64,000 nt of DNA from ZC4RG42 sp036676355 (GTDB lineage: Bacteria > Pseudomonadota > Gammaproteobacteria > Burkholderiales > SG8-39). Both the position numbers and the translations under genes were made by a program. This document shows positions 1 to 7,428 of the stretch, in pieces (positions within the stretch are counted from its first letter, which is position 1; each line of letters opens with the position of its first letter). Below the pieces are notes generated by a model, which had not been told where the DNA came from, made no database searches, and saw nothing but the letters and a program-made list of their open reading frames with translations. The DNA lies in assembly GCA_036676355.1 (NCBI GenBank), contig JAKFDA010000093.1, positions 1 through 64,000 on the forward strand, in the 5' to 3' direction.

Positions 1-1382
1 CGCTCGAAATTTTCCACGGCGCCGAAAAAGAATGGTCCTTGCACCGCATACGCCAGCACGCCCGGCGGCAACGCGATCGTGTCCGGTTGGCCGATTTCTT
101 CGCGTAACGCCTGCCCGGTGATCTGCTGCACTTCGACGCTGGAAGCCATGCGCCGCATGAAATGCAACATCGCCAGAATCACGCCGACGTTGACCGCGAC
201 GACGAGGTCGGCGAAGACCGTCAGAACGAAAGTCACCAGCAGAATCGCCACATCGGCGAACGGCGCACGCCTCACCATTTTGGCGACATGGGGAACATCG
301 CTCATGTTCCAGGCGACGACAAAAAGAATCGCCGCCAGCGCCGCAAGCGGGACGTACACGGCCAGCGGCGCAAGCACCAGCACGATGAGTATCAGCGTGA
401 TGGCGTGCACCACGCCGGCAATCGGACTGGTCCCGCCGTTGCGGATGTTGGTCGCGGTGCGCGCGATGGCACCGGTCGCGGCGAAGCCGCCGAACAGCGG
501 CGCGGCGATATTGGCCAGACCCTGACCGATCAGTTCCTGATTGGAGTCGTGACGCGTTCCCGCCATGCCGTCGGAAACGACCGCCGACAGCAGCGATTCG
601 ATCGCCCCGAGCATGGCAATGGCGAACGCCGGGCCGATCAGTTCGATCACGCGCGCGAGCGTGACTTCCGGAAACTGCAGCGAGGGCAGGCCGCGCGGAA
701 TTTCGCCGAATGCGCTGCCAATGGTCGTCACGCCGTCGAAGCGAAATATCGCCTGCAGCAAGGTCACACCGACCAATGCCACGAGCGGCCCCGGCACGCG
801 CTCGAGTCTGGGGATCCTGGAGGTGAATATCACCAGCATCAAGGCAAGCACGGCCAGCACGGTGGTAGCCGGATGCAGTTGCGGGAAGGATTGCAGCAGC
901 GACCAGAACTGCTGGTGAAAATGCGCGCCGTCCGGCGCCGGCAGGCCGAAGAAATCCTTCCACTGCCCGACCCAGATGACGACGCCGATGCCGGCGGTGA
1001 AACCAACGATCACCGGATCGGGAATGAACTTGATCACCGCGCCGAGTCGCGCGATACCCAGCACCAGCAGGATGCCGCCTGCCATCAGGGTGGCGATCTG
1101 CAGGCCGTCTATGCCGTGCTCGGCCACGATGGCGAACAGAATGACGATGAATGCGCCGGTCGGGCCGGCGATCTGCACGCGGCTGCCGCCGAACAGCGAC
1201 ACCACCAGTCCGGCGATTATCGCGGTATACAACCCCTGCTCCGGCTTCGCGCCGGAGGCGATGGCGAAGGCCATGGCCAGCGGCAGCGCCACCACGCCGA
1301 CGATCACGCCCGCGATCAGATTGGACAGCCAGTGCTCCCGTCGCAACAAACCGGCGCGATGGGCTTCGACGAGAGCGATCAT
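1..1382 (-). CDS. SulP (SLC26) family anion permease, 3' end cut by window edge
   Basis: Inner-membrane anion transporter of the SulP family (sulfate, bicarbonate or related anions; substrate not predictable here). About 460 residues are in the window and the reading frame runs off position 1 without a stop. The start MIALVEAHRAG is followed by the N-terminal SulP signature around LIAGVIVGVVALPLAMAFAI, then GLYTAIIAGLVVSLFGGS and QIAGPTGAFIV, all typical of the family. The last visible residues, YAVQGPFFFGAVENFE, match the first strand and helix of the C-terminal STAS domain, so only the rest of STAS is missing. It is transcribed away from the next gene. Family assignment is firm; the transported ion is unknown. 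Confidence 0.93.
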   Translation of the reverse strand, partial: MIALVEAHRAGLLRREHWLSNLIAGVIVGVVALPLAMAFAIASGAKPEQGLYTAIIAGLVVSLFGGSRVQIAGPTGAFIVILFAIVAEHGIDGLQIATLMAGGILLVLGIARLGAVIKFIPDPVIVGFTAGIGVVIWVGQWKDFFGLPAPDGAHFHQQFWSLLQSFPQLHPATTVLAVLALMLVIFTSRIPRLERVPGPLVALVGVTLLQAIFRFDGVTTIGSAFGEIPRGLPSLQFPEVTLARVIELIGPAFAIAMLGAIESLLSAVVSDGMAGTRHDSNQELIGQGLANIAAPLFGGFAATGAIARTATNIRNGGTSPIAGVVHAITLILIVLVLAPLAVYVPLAALAAILFVVAWNMSDVPHVAKMVRRAPFADVAILLVTFVLTVFADLVVAVNVGVILAMLHFMRRMASSVEVQQITGQALREEIGQPDTIALPPGVLAYAVQGPFFFGAVENFE

Positions 1383-1566
1383 GATGGCAAGGAGCCTTTT
1401 AGACGTGATGCGAGGTATGTGCGCTGTATTGTAATACCGCGCACATTCAATACGCGAATCGGCATTTCGGACGACGCGGCGCAGCGCCCGCAAGCACACC
1501 CGCCGTCCCGAACGACGCGATAACGGCTGCTATCATGACGACTCGATGCATTCGATGGAGACGGCC

Positions 1567-1911
1567 ATGAAAAAGAAAATCGCGGCGCTCGGCGCGCTGT
1601 TCGTTTCCCTGGGCCTGGTATCCGCCGCATACGCGCAAACGGGCTCGGTGAAAATTCTTTCGCCCGCGGACGGCGCCAAGCTCGATGCCTTCGAGCAGAA
1701 TCACGTCCGCTACGAAGTTGTACCCGGACCCAATGCCGATCACGTCCATTTGTATGTCGACGGCAAGGAAACCGCCATTCTGCGCGGACTCAAAGGCAGC
1801 CACGCGCTGGAAACACTCGCGCCCGGCAAGCATGAGCTTTGCGTCAAGGTGGTCAACAAGGCGCACGTGCCCATCGGTGTGGAGCAGTGCATCACGGCGC
1901 AGGTCGAGTAG
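1567..1911 (+). CDS. Small secreted beta-rich protein of unknown function
   Basis: Encodes 114 residues. The ATG at 1567 has a GGAG six bases upstream and begins a classical signal peptide (MKKKIAALGALFVSLGLV, cleavage probably after AYAQ). An upstream in-frame ATG at 1546 would put charged residues before the signal peptide and is less likely. The mature part, roughly 90 residues, has alternating strands (VKILSPADGAKLD, VHLYVDGKETAIL, GKHELCVKVV) and looks like an immunoglobulin-like periplasmic domain, with two cysteines near the C-terminus that could form a disulfide. Nine bases separate it from the following membrane protein gene, so the two are probably co-transcribed. I do not recognise a named family; it is faintly like DUF4399-type proteins. 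Confidence 0.75.
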   Translation: MKKKIAALGALFVSLGLVSAAYAQTGSVKILSPADGAKLDAFEQNHVRYEVVPGPNADHVHLYVDGKETAILRGLKGSHALETLAPGKHELCVKVVNKAHVPIGVEQCITAQVE

Positions 1912-1920
1912 TTTCTTCAA

Positions 1921-2331
1921 GTGGGCGAAAATCTCGGCTACGCACTCGTTCAGATCGCGCACAATTTCGGCGCGGTCGCGGTGCTGGGCGGCGCGATATT
2001 TGCACGCTGGCCGACGCCGGCGACGCGGCAAAGCGGGCGCCGAATCGCGCGACTGGTGCTGGCGGGCTGGATCATCCAGATCGCCAGCGGCATCGGCTTC
2101 GGCGCCGCAAGCTATTTCTATTACGGTCGCCTGCCCGATATCCACGGCCTTGCCGTAGCCGCCCTGTTCGTCAAAATCGGCTGCGCAATAACGGGCGTCG
2201 TGCTGACCGCCGTCTATCTCAAACGCGAACCGGACTGGGCCGATACGCAGCGTGGCAACAGCTGGATCGCGCTCGCGCTTCTGGCCGCACTCGCGCTCAC
2301 TGCGGCAGCCTTTCTGCGCTGGTTCTCCTGA
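1921..2331 (+). CDS. Four-helix integral membrane protein of unknown function
   Basis: A 136-residue protein starting at GTG, nine bases after the preceding secreted protein gene. It has four predicted transmembrane segments: about residues 5-28, 44-68, 77-100 and 112-132. Histidines occur near the first helix (QIAHNFGAVA) and the third (DIHGLAVAALF). The overall pattern recalls small CopD-like or DUF-type membrane proteins, but no diagnostic motif is visible. Pairing with a periplasmic beta-domain protein suggests a shared envelope function. Convergent with the GH13 gene; only 12 bases separate the two stops. Confidence 0.7.
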   Translation: MGENLGYALVQIAHNFGAVAVLGGAIFARWPTPATRQSGRRIARLVLAGWIIQIASGIGFGAASYFYYGRLPDIHGLAVAALFVKIGCAITGVVLTAVYLKREPDWADTQRGNSWIALALLAALALTAAAFLRWFS

Positions 2332-2343
2332 ACGCAGGCGCGG

Positions 2344-3879
2344 TCACCGCGGCGCAAGGATCAGCGCATGCTCCGCATCGACACGCCCGTCGAAATCCGC
2401 ACCCTCTCCTGCACCTTCGCTGACCACCTCGACGCGCCACGCGCCGTTCAACTGCAATCGCTGCGGTTGTGCGGCGAAGTTGATGCAGACGATGCGTTCA
2501 TCCGCTTCGTGGCGCCGACGGTACGCCAGCAATTCAGGTTGCGACGGCAGCTCCTCCCAGTCGCCGAGTTGCAGCGCCAGACTCGCCTTGCGGCTTGCGA
2601 CCAGGCGGCGATAGAGATGCAGCATCGAATCCGGGTCGCGCCACTGGCGCTCGACCGAGTGCTCGCACGCCTGCGGCGGAAACGGTAACCAGGGTTGCGC
2701 ACCGCTCCAGCCATGCGGTGACTCCGCTTCCCAAGGCAACGGCGCACGCGGGCCGTCGCGCCCGCCCGGATCAACCTGCTCCCCGGAGCCGATGTGCGCG
2801 TCTTCCAGCCCCAGTTCCTCACCCTGGTACATGAACGCCGTGCCGCGCAGCGTCAACAGCATGACGGCAGCGGCGCGCGCGCGGCGTAACGAGCCGCCGA
2901 AACGGGTGCGATGGCGAGAGAAATCATGATTCGACAGCACCCACGTCGGCCACGCTGCAGCCGGGCGCAGCACGCCTTCGACTTCACGAATGCCGTCGCG
3001 GAAAATCGCGGCGTTCCAGGGCGAATCGAAATGCGAAAAATTGAACGACAGATGCAGACCTTCACCCGCGCCGTAGTACTGCACCACTGCGGCGGTCGAA
3101 CGGACATTCACTTCACCGATCAATACACAATCGGCCGGATAGGTATCCGCCAGCCTGCGCAAACCGCGAAACACGACGTGGCTGTAAGGCTGATCGTTGA
3201 ACAGCATCAACGGCTCACCGGCGGCACAGCGCGGGTCATCGGCAAAGGTCGGATCCTTGCCGATGCAATGCACGGCATCCATGCGGAAACCGTCCACGCC
3301 GCGATCGAGCCAGAAGCGCATGACACCATGCATTGCCTCGATCACTTCCGGGTTGCGCCAGTTGAGATCGGGTTGCTCGGCGAGAAACAGGTGCAGGTAA
3401 TACTGCCCGGTGCGTTCGTCGCGCGTCCATGCGCTGCCGGCTCCGAAAGCCGCGACCCAGTTGTTCGGCTCGTCGCGCCAGATATACCAGTCGCGCTTCG
3501 GGTTGTGCCGCGACGAGCGCGACTCGATGAACCAGGGATGGCGATCGGAGGTGTGATTCGGAACGTAATCGAGCAGTACCCGCAGGCCGCGCGCATGCGC
3601 TTCCGCGATCAGGCGATCGATATCGGCCAGCGTGCCGAAAACCGGATCGACGTCGACATGATCGCTGATGTCATAGCCGGCGTCGGCCATGGGCGAACGA
3701 TAGATCGGCGATAACCACAACGCATCCACGCCGAGCCATCGCAAATAGTCGAGCCGCCGCCGCAGTCCTTCCAGATCGCCGATGCCGTCGCCGTTCGAGT
3801 CGGCGAACGAGCGCGGATAAATTTGATACACCACTGCACCGCGCCACCAGGGAGCCGCGGACGAAACAACTTGCGACAT
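2344..3879 (-). CDS. GH13 alpha-glucosidase (oligo-1,6-glucosidase/trehalulose-synthase type)
   Basis: Cytoplasmic alpha-amylase-superfamily enzyme predicted to hydrolyse or transfer alpha-glucosyl units from short oligosaccharides. Counting from the start MSQVVSSAAP, the (beta/alpha)8 barrel shows the family blocks in order: VVYQIYPRSFADSNGDGIGDL near residues 17-37, LLDYVPNHTSD, DGFRMDAVH with nucleophile Asp201, VLIGEVNV with acid/base Glu256, and WVLSNHDFSR with Asp319. A C-terminal beta domain ends at LILAPR. Length (511 residues) is normal for the family. There is no signal peptide. A start 12 codons upstream (3915) is also open; neither has a strong ribosome site. Specificity within GH13 (maltose, isomaltose, trehalulose) cannot be set from sequence alone. 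Confidence 0.92.
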   Translation of the reverse strand: MSQVVSSAAPWWRGAVVYQIYPRSFADSNGDGIGDLEGLRRRLDYLRWLGVDALWLSPIYRSPMADAGYDISDHVDVDPVFGTLADIDRLIAEAHARGLRVLLDYVPNHTSDRHPWFIESRSSRHNPKRDWYIWRDEPNNWVAAFGAGSAWTRDERTGQYYLHLFLAEQPDLNWRNPEVIEAMHGVMRFWLDRGVDGFRMDAVHCIGKDPTFADDPRCAAGEPLMLFNDQPYSHVVFRGLRRLADTYPADCVLIGEVNVRSTAAVVQYYGAGEGLHLSFNFSHFDSPWNAAIFRDGIREVEGVLRPAAAWPTWVLSNHDFSRHRTRFGGSLRRARAAAVMLLTLRGTAFMYQGEELGLEDAHIGSGEQVDPGGRDGPRAPLPWEAESPHGWSGAQPWLPFPPQACEHSVERQWRDPDSMLHLYRRLVASRKASLALQLGDWEELPSQPELLAYRRRHEADERIVCINFAAQPQRLQLNGAWRVEVVSEGAGEGADFDGRVDAEHALILAPR

Positions 3880-4014
3880 GAATGCTCGATCGGATTCGAC
3901 GCCTACAAGTAGCAAGGCCTATGCCGCGCGTCAATGTGAATGAATAGTGAGGAACAGCGCTTGCTCTACGTTAGGCCAACCGATAACTTCGCTAAACACG
4001 CGGGCGACAGCATC

Positions 4015-4605
4015 ATGATCCAATCGCTTAAACGCGCCGACTGGCGCGGCTACCGCCGGCAGGATTTCCCCCGTGCGAGCTGGCGCTGGGAAGATGACGT
4101 GCTGAGCGCGATCGCCGATGGACCGCGCGTCGACCTGATCTCGCGCGAACGTTACGGCGATTTCGTGCTGCGCTTCGAATGGTGTGTGCCTGAAGGCGGC
4201 AATTCCGGCGTGCTGTACCGGGTAATCGAGGACTACGACGAAGCCTGGCAGAGCGGACCGGAAATGCAGTTGCTCGACGACCCGCGCAATCCTGAAGGCA
4301 CCAATCAGACCACCTGTTGCGGGGCGTTATATCAACTGCTGCCTTGCGCACTCATGGAACCGCTGCCGCCCAATCTGTTCGTATCGGGTCGCGTAGTGAT
4401 GAGCGGCACCAAGGTCGAGCATTGGCTGGCCGGCCAGGAAGTGCTGGCATACGATCTCAGCGACCCGGTGCTGCACAGACATATTGCGCAGAGCAAGTTC
4501 AAGGACTTTCCCCGCTTCGGCAAAGTGCCGGAGGGCCACATCGCGCTGCAGCATCACGGCACCGGCGTCGCCTTTCGTAAATTGCGGATCGACCGATTGC
4601 CCTGA
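4015..4605 (+). CDS. DUF1080 (3-keto-disaccharide hydrolase-like) protein
   Basis: A protein of 196 residues with the concanavalin-like jelly-roll pattern of DUF1080: DLISRERYGDFVLRFEWCVP, then GGNSGVLYRV, then GPEMQLLDDPRNPE, and a closing HIALQHHGTGVAFRKLRI strand. DUF1080 members include hydrolases of 3-keto-glucosides and many uncharacterised sugar-related proteins. No signal peptide is seen from the ATG at 4015; an upstream in-frame ATG (3940) adds 25 poorly patterned residues. It lies head to head with the GH13 glucosidase, about 135 bases apart, which fits a role in sugar metabolism but does not prove it. Confidence 0.8.
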   Translation: MIQSLKRADWRGYRRQDFPRASWRWEDDVLSAIADGPRVDLISRERYGDFVLRFEWCVPEGGNSGVLYRVIEDYDEAWQSGPEMQLLDDPRNPEGTNQTTCCGALYQLLPCALMEPLPPNLFVSGRVVMSGTKVEHWLAGQEVLAYDLSDPVLHRHIAQSKFKDFPRFGKVPEGHIALQHHGTGVAFRKLRIDRLP

Positions 4606-4683
4606 GCTTGCCGTTCGCGGCGAGCCTTCATTCCCCTTCGCGCTGAGCCGGTCGAACCATGAACGGCACGACGCTCGCGCATT

Positions 4684-5052
4684 TTAATATTCCGGGCGGC
4701 GCCAGAGCCACAGCGCGGTGCAGACGAGCAGGGTCGGCACGCCCCACTTCACCCAGATCGGCACCGGCGACAGCAATACCCCGATGACACTCATCGACAT
4801 CAACGCCGTCGCGAGCCACTTCGCGCGACGCGACACCGCGCCGCGCGCACGCCAGCGCCGGATCGCCGGACCGTAGGTCGCATGCGAGAGCAGCCATGCT
4901 TCCAGTCGTGGCCAGCCGCGACTGGCGGCCCACGCCGCAACTAACAGGAACGGCACCGTGGGCAGGACCGGCAGCACGATACCCACTACACCGAACGCCA
5001 GCGACACCAGCGCAAGCAAACGCCACAGCAGAATTTGCGTGTGCCGCCACAT
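4684..5052 (-). CDS. DUF454 (YbaN-type) inner membrane protein
   Basis: A 122-residue membrane protein. The N-terminal half carries the DUF454 signature: LALVSLAFGVVGIVLPVLPTVPFLLVAAW followed by an amphipathic stretch (RGWPRLEAWLLSHATYGPAIRRWR), then two further hydrophobic segments (about residues 79-97 and 98-117). Function of the family is unknown; E. coli YbaN is the reference member. It is encoded just downstream of norR on the same strand, nine bases from its stop, so it may be read through from the norR promoter. Confidence 0.85.
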   Translation of the reverse strand: MWRHTQILLWRLLALVSLAFGVVGIVLPVLPTVPFLLVAAWAASRGWPRLEAWLLSHATYGPAIRRWRARGAVSRRAKWLATALMSMSVIGVLLSPVPIWVKWGVPTLLVCTALWLWRRPEY

Positions 5053-5061
5053 GTCGCGCGC

Positions 5062-6606
5062 CTATTTCAATCCGAGACGACGCGCGAGCTTGTGCAGATT
5101 GCTCGGGTCCACCTCCAGCGCACGCGCCGCGCCGGCCCAGTTCCGATCGCAGCGTTCGAGGGCCTGCCGGATGCTCTGCCGCTGCGCCGCCTCGACGGCT
5201 TCACGCAGCGAACGGCCCGCTTCGACCGGTTCCCCGCCCGTTTCGGCATTCGCCGTCGACGTGGCTGACAACAGCGTTTCATGCTGCGTATCGAGATCGA
5301 GCAGTTCGGGTTCGAGGCTGACGATTTCGGTGCGTTCGGCGCCGCGGCTCACCGCCTTGAGCGCGGCGCGGCTGATGACGTGTTCGAGTTCGCGCACGTT
5401 GCCCGGCCATTGATAAGCGCACAGCGACTGCTCGGCCGCCGGCGAAAGTCGCAGGCTGCGCAAGCCCAGGCGCGCGCGATTGAGTTCGAGGAAGTGCCCG
5501 GCCAGCACCAGTACGTCGCTGCCGCGCTCGCGCAGCGGCGGAATGTGCACGGGGTAAACCGAAAGGCGGTGATAAAGATCGGCGCGGAAATGGCCGTCGC
5601 GCACGCCGTCGCGCAACTGCCGGTTGGTCGCCGCGATGATGCGCACATCGACACGGCGCGGCGCATCGGCGCCGAGTCGCTGGATCTCGCCGTTCTGCAA
5701 GGTGCGCAGCAGCTTGGCCTGCACGGTGAGCGGTAATTCGCCGACTTCGTCGAGCAGCAGCGTGCCGCCGTCAGCGGCATCGAAGCGTCCCGGACGATCG
5801 GTCGTAGCGCCGGAAAACGCGCCCTTCACGTGGCCGAACAATTCGCTCTCGGCGAGTGATTCGGGCAGCGCCGCGCAGTTGACGTGGACGAGCGGTGTTT
5901 TGGCGCGGCGCGAATGGCGATGCAGACGGCGAGCGAACAATTCCTTGCCCACGCCCGTTTCACCCAGCAGCAGTACCGGCAATTCGGAATCGGCCACCAC
6001 ATCGAGTTCGTGCAACAGGCGACTGATCGCCGCGCTGTTGCCGAGTATTTCCGCTTCGTTGAGCGGCAACGCAGCAGTCGCTGCGTCGGTATCGCTGCGC
6101 GCCAGGCGCAGACCGCGCGTTTCCTGTTCCAGTCGCGTGACGCGCACCGCCGCCTCGATGAGCACGGTGTAGCGCTGCAACGCGTCGCGCGCCGCCTCGT
6201 CGAAGGCGCCGGCATGCAAGGCATCGAGCGTCAACACGCCCCACACGTTTCCTTCCGCGTATACGCTCGTGCCCATGCAGTCGTGCACAGGAAGCGGCTC
6301 GCCGACATGCGTATCGAGCAAACCATCGTACGGATCGGGCAGGCTGCTGCCCGGATCGAAACGGGTCGGCGTGCGACTGGCCAGAATCGCCGCCAGGCGC
6401 GGATGCTGCCCGACCCTGAAACGCCGCCCCAGCGCTTCGCGCACCAGGCCGTCCACGGCCACCGGACACAGGCAGTCGCCGTCGAGGCGCAACAACACGA
6501 CCGCGCCGCAACGAAAATGCGCACGGACGGTGGACACCAGGCGCTGCAGCCGTACCGCGTGCGGCAATTCGGCTACCAGATCGGCCAGTAAAAGCTCCTG
6601 CAACAT
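5062..6606 (-). CDS. norR: NorR, nitric-oxide-responsive sigma-54 activator
   Basis: A 514-residue bacterial enhancer-binding protein with three domains. The N-terminal GAF domain (about 1-165) senses NO through a mononuclear iron; the ligand region of E. coli NorR is conserved as LPDPYDGLL plus VHDC and LTLDAL. The central AAA+ domain (about 185-425) has Walker A GETGVGKE, Walker B GGTLLLDEVGEL and a sigma-54-contacting loop GAFSGA, a conservative T-to-S change from GAFTGA. The C-terminal FIS-type helix-turn-helix ends NLHKLARRLGLK. It diverges from ric-norB, and three GGT-N7-ACC sites lie directly upstream of its start, matching NorR operators. It should activate ric-norB when NO is present and probably represses itself. 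Confidence 0.96.
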   Translation of the reverse strand: MLQELLLADLVAELPHAVRLQRLVSTVRAHFRCGAVVLLRLDGDCLCPVAVDGLVREALGRRFRVGQHPRLAAILASRTPTRFDPGSSLPDPYDGLLDTHVGEPLPVHDCMGTSVYAEGNVWGVLTLDALHAGAFDEAARDALQRYTVLIEAAVRVTRLEQETRGLRLARSDTDAATAALPLNEAEILGNSAAISRLLHELDVVADSELPVLLLGETGVGKELFARRLHRHSRRAKTPLVHVNCAALPESLAESELFGHVKGAFSGATTDRPGRFDAADGGTLLLDEVGELPLTVQAKLLRTLQNGEIQRLGADAPRRVDVRIIAATNRQLRDGVRDGHFRADLYHRLSVYPVHIPPLRERGSDVLVLAGHFLELNRARLGLRSLRLSPAAEQSLCAYQWPGNVRELEHVISRAALKAVSRGAERTEIVSLEPELLDLDTQHETLLSATSTANAETGGEPVEAGRSLREAVEAAQRQSIRQALERCDRNWAGAARALEVDPSNLHKLARRLGLK

Positions 6607-6664
6607 GGTTTATATGACCCTGTTAAGGTTCTATATACCCTATCGCATTGTGGTCATTTTTACC
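6607..6664. promoter_or_regulatory. Three NorR operators, GGT-N7-ACC
   Basis: Three 13-base sites with the arrangement GGT-N7-ACC are found at 6607-6619 (GGTTTATATGACC), 6627-6639 (GGTTCTATATACC) and 6652-6664 (GGTCATTTTTACC). This is the published NorR core (GT-N7-AC, GGT-N7-ACC in Ralstonia). Centre-to-centre spacings are 20 and 25 bases. All three lie in an AT-rich island between the norR start and the -24/-12 promoter of ric, the position expected of an enhancer for a sigma-54 activator. The first site abuts the norR start codon, so NorR binding could also block norR expression. Confidence 0.88.
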
Positions 6665-6702
6665 AATCCATTTTTTAGCTTAGATATTTCAGTTACTTAA
6701 AA

Positions 6703-6719
6703 CTGTCACAGGGCTTGCT
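6703..6719 (+). promoter_or_regulatory. Sigma-54 (-24/-12) promoter of ric-norB
   Basis: CTGTCAC-AGGGC-TTGCT matches the RpoN consensus TGGCAC-N5-TTGCW with exact spacing and one mismatch (T for the second G in the -24 box). It lies about 40 bases downstream of the last NorR site and about 30 bases upstream of the ric start codon, leaving a leader of about 20 bases that contains the AGGAG ribosome site. Confidence 0.82.
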
Positions 6720-6750
6720 AATGGGTTGTCGAAACCTGAAAGGAGCAAGC

Positions 6751-7428
6751 ATGAGCATTTACGAGCAAAGCCTCGGCAATCTCGCACGGGACATTCCCGG
6801 CGCGACGCGCGTCTTTCGCCATTACGACCTCGATTTCTGCTGCGGCGGTCGACACACATTGCTGCAGGCCGCAAAAGATCGCGGCCTGGATGCGAAGACC
6901 ATTGCGGACGCACTCGAAGCGCTGCGCGATCGGCCGAGCGGCGAATACGACTGGGCACAGGCGAGCGCAAGCGATCTGATCGATCACATCGTCACGCGTT
7001 ATCACGCACGCCACCGTGAACAGTTGCCGGAGTTGATCCGTCTTGCGCATCGGGTTGAGGAAGTGCACGGCGACCGGCCCGACTGCCCGGCCGGACTAAC
7101 CGATCACCTGCGCGACATGCTGACGGAGCTGGAGAGCCACATGTCAAAGGAGGAGCAGATCCTTTTTCCGCTGCTGGCGCGCGGACAGAGCGCCATGGTG
7201 CGCACGCCGATCACCGTCATGCGACTCGAGCACGAGCAGCACGGCGACGCGCTCGATCTGGCGCTGCGCCTCACCAACAACATCACGTTGCCGGATGCGG
7301 CGTGCAACACCTGGCGCGCGCTGTACACCGCGCTGGAGCAATTCCGCAACGATCTGATCGATCACATTCACCTCGAAAACAACATCCTGTTCGCCACATC
7401 GGACGCCACGGAGCACTCGAATGTCTGA
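6751..7428 (+). CDS. ytfE: RIC/YtfE di-iron repair-of-iron-centres protein
   Basis: A 225-residue ScdA/YtfE/RIC protein, a cytoplasmic di-iron protein that helps restore Fe-S clusters damaged by nitric oxide and peroxide. The N-terminal ScdA_N domain shows ATRVFRHYDLDFCCGG, with the paired cysteines of the family. The C-terminal hemerythrin-like four-helix bundle supplies histidines in IDHIVTRYHARHREQ, LESHMSKEEQILFP, MRLEHEQHGD and LIDHIHLENNILF. ATG at 6751 is preceded by AGGAG. It is the first gene behind the NorR-dependent promoter and overlaps norB by eight bases, so the two are translationally coupled: one protein removes NO, the other repairs its damage. Confidence 0.95.
   Translation: MSIYEQSLGNLARDIPGATRVFRHYDLDFCCGGRHTLLQAAKDRGLDAKTIADALEALRDRPSGEYDWAQASASDLIDHIVTRYHARHREQLPELIRLAHRVEEVHGDRPDCPAGLTDHLRDMLTELESHMSKEEQILFPLLARGQSAMVRTPITVMRLEHEQHGDALDLALRLTNNITLPDAACNTWRALYTALEQFRNDLIDHIHLENNILFATSDATEHSNV

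Noticed and set aside
162..1523. 453-codon plus-strand frame over the SulP gene
   Set aside because: Low-complexity His, Arg, Asp and Gln composition; it is the antisense of a clear transporter.
3880..4014. Longer starts for the divergent GH13 and DUF1080 genes
   Set aside because: They would take most of the 135-base promoter gap and add residues outside the family domains.
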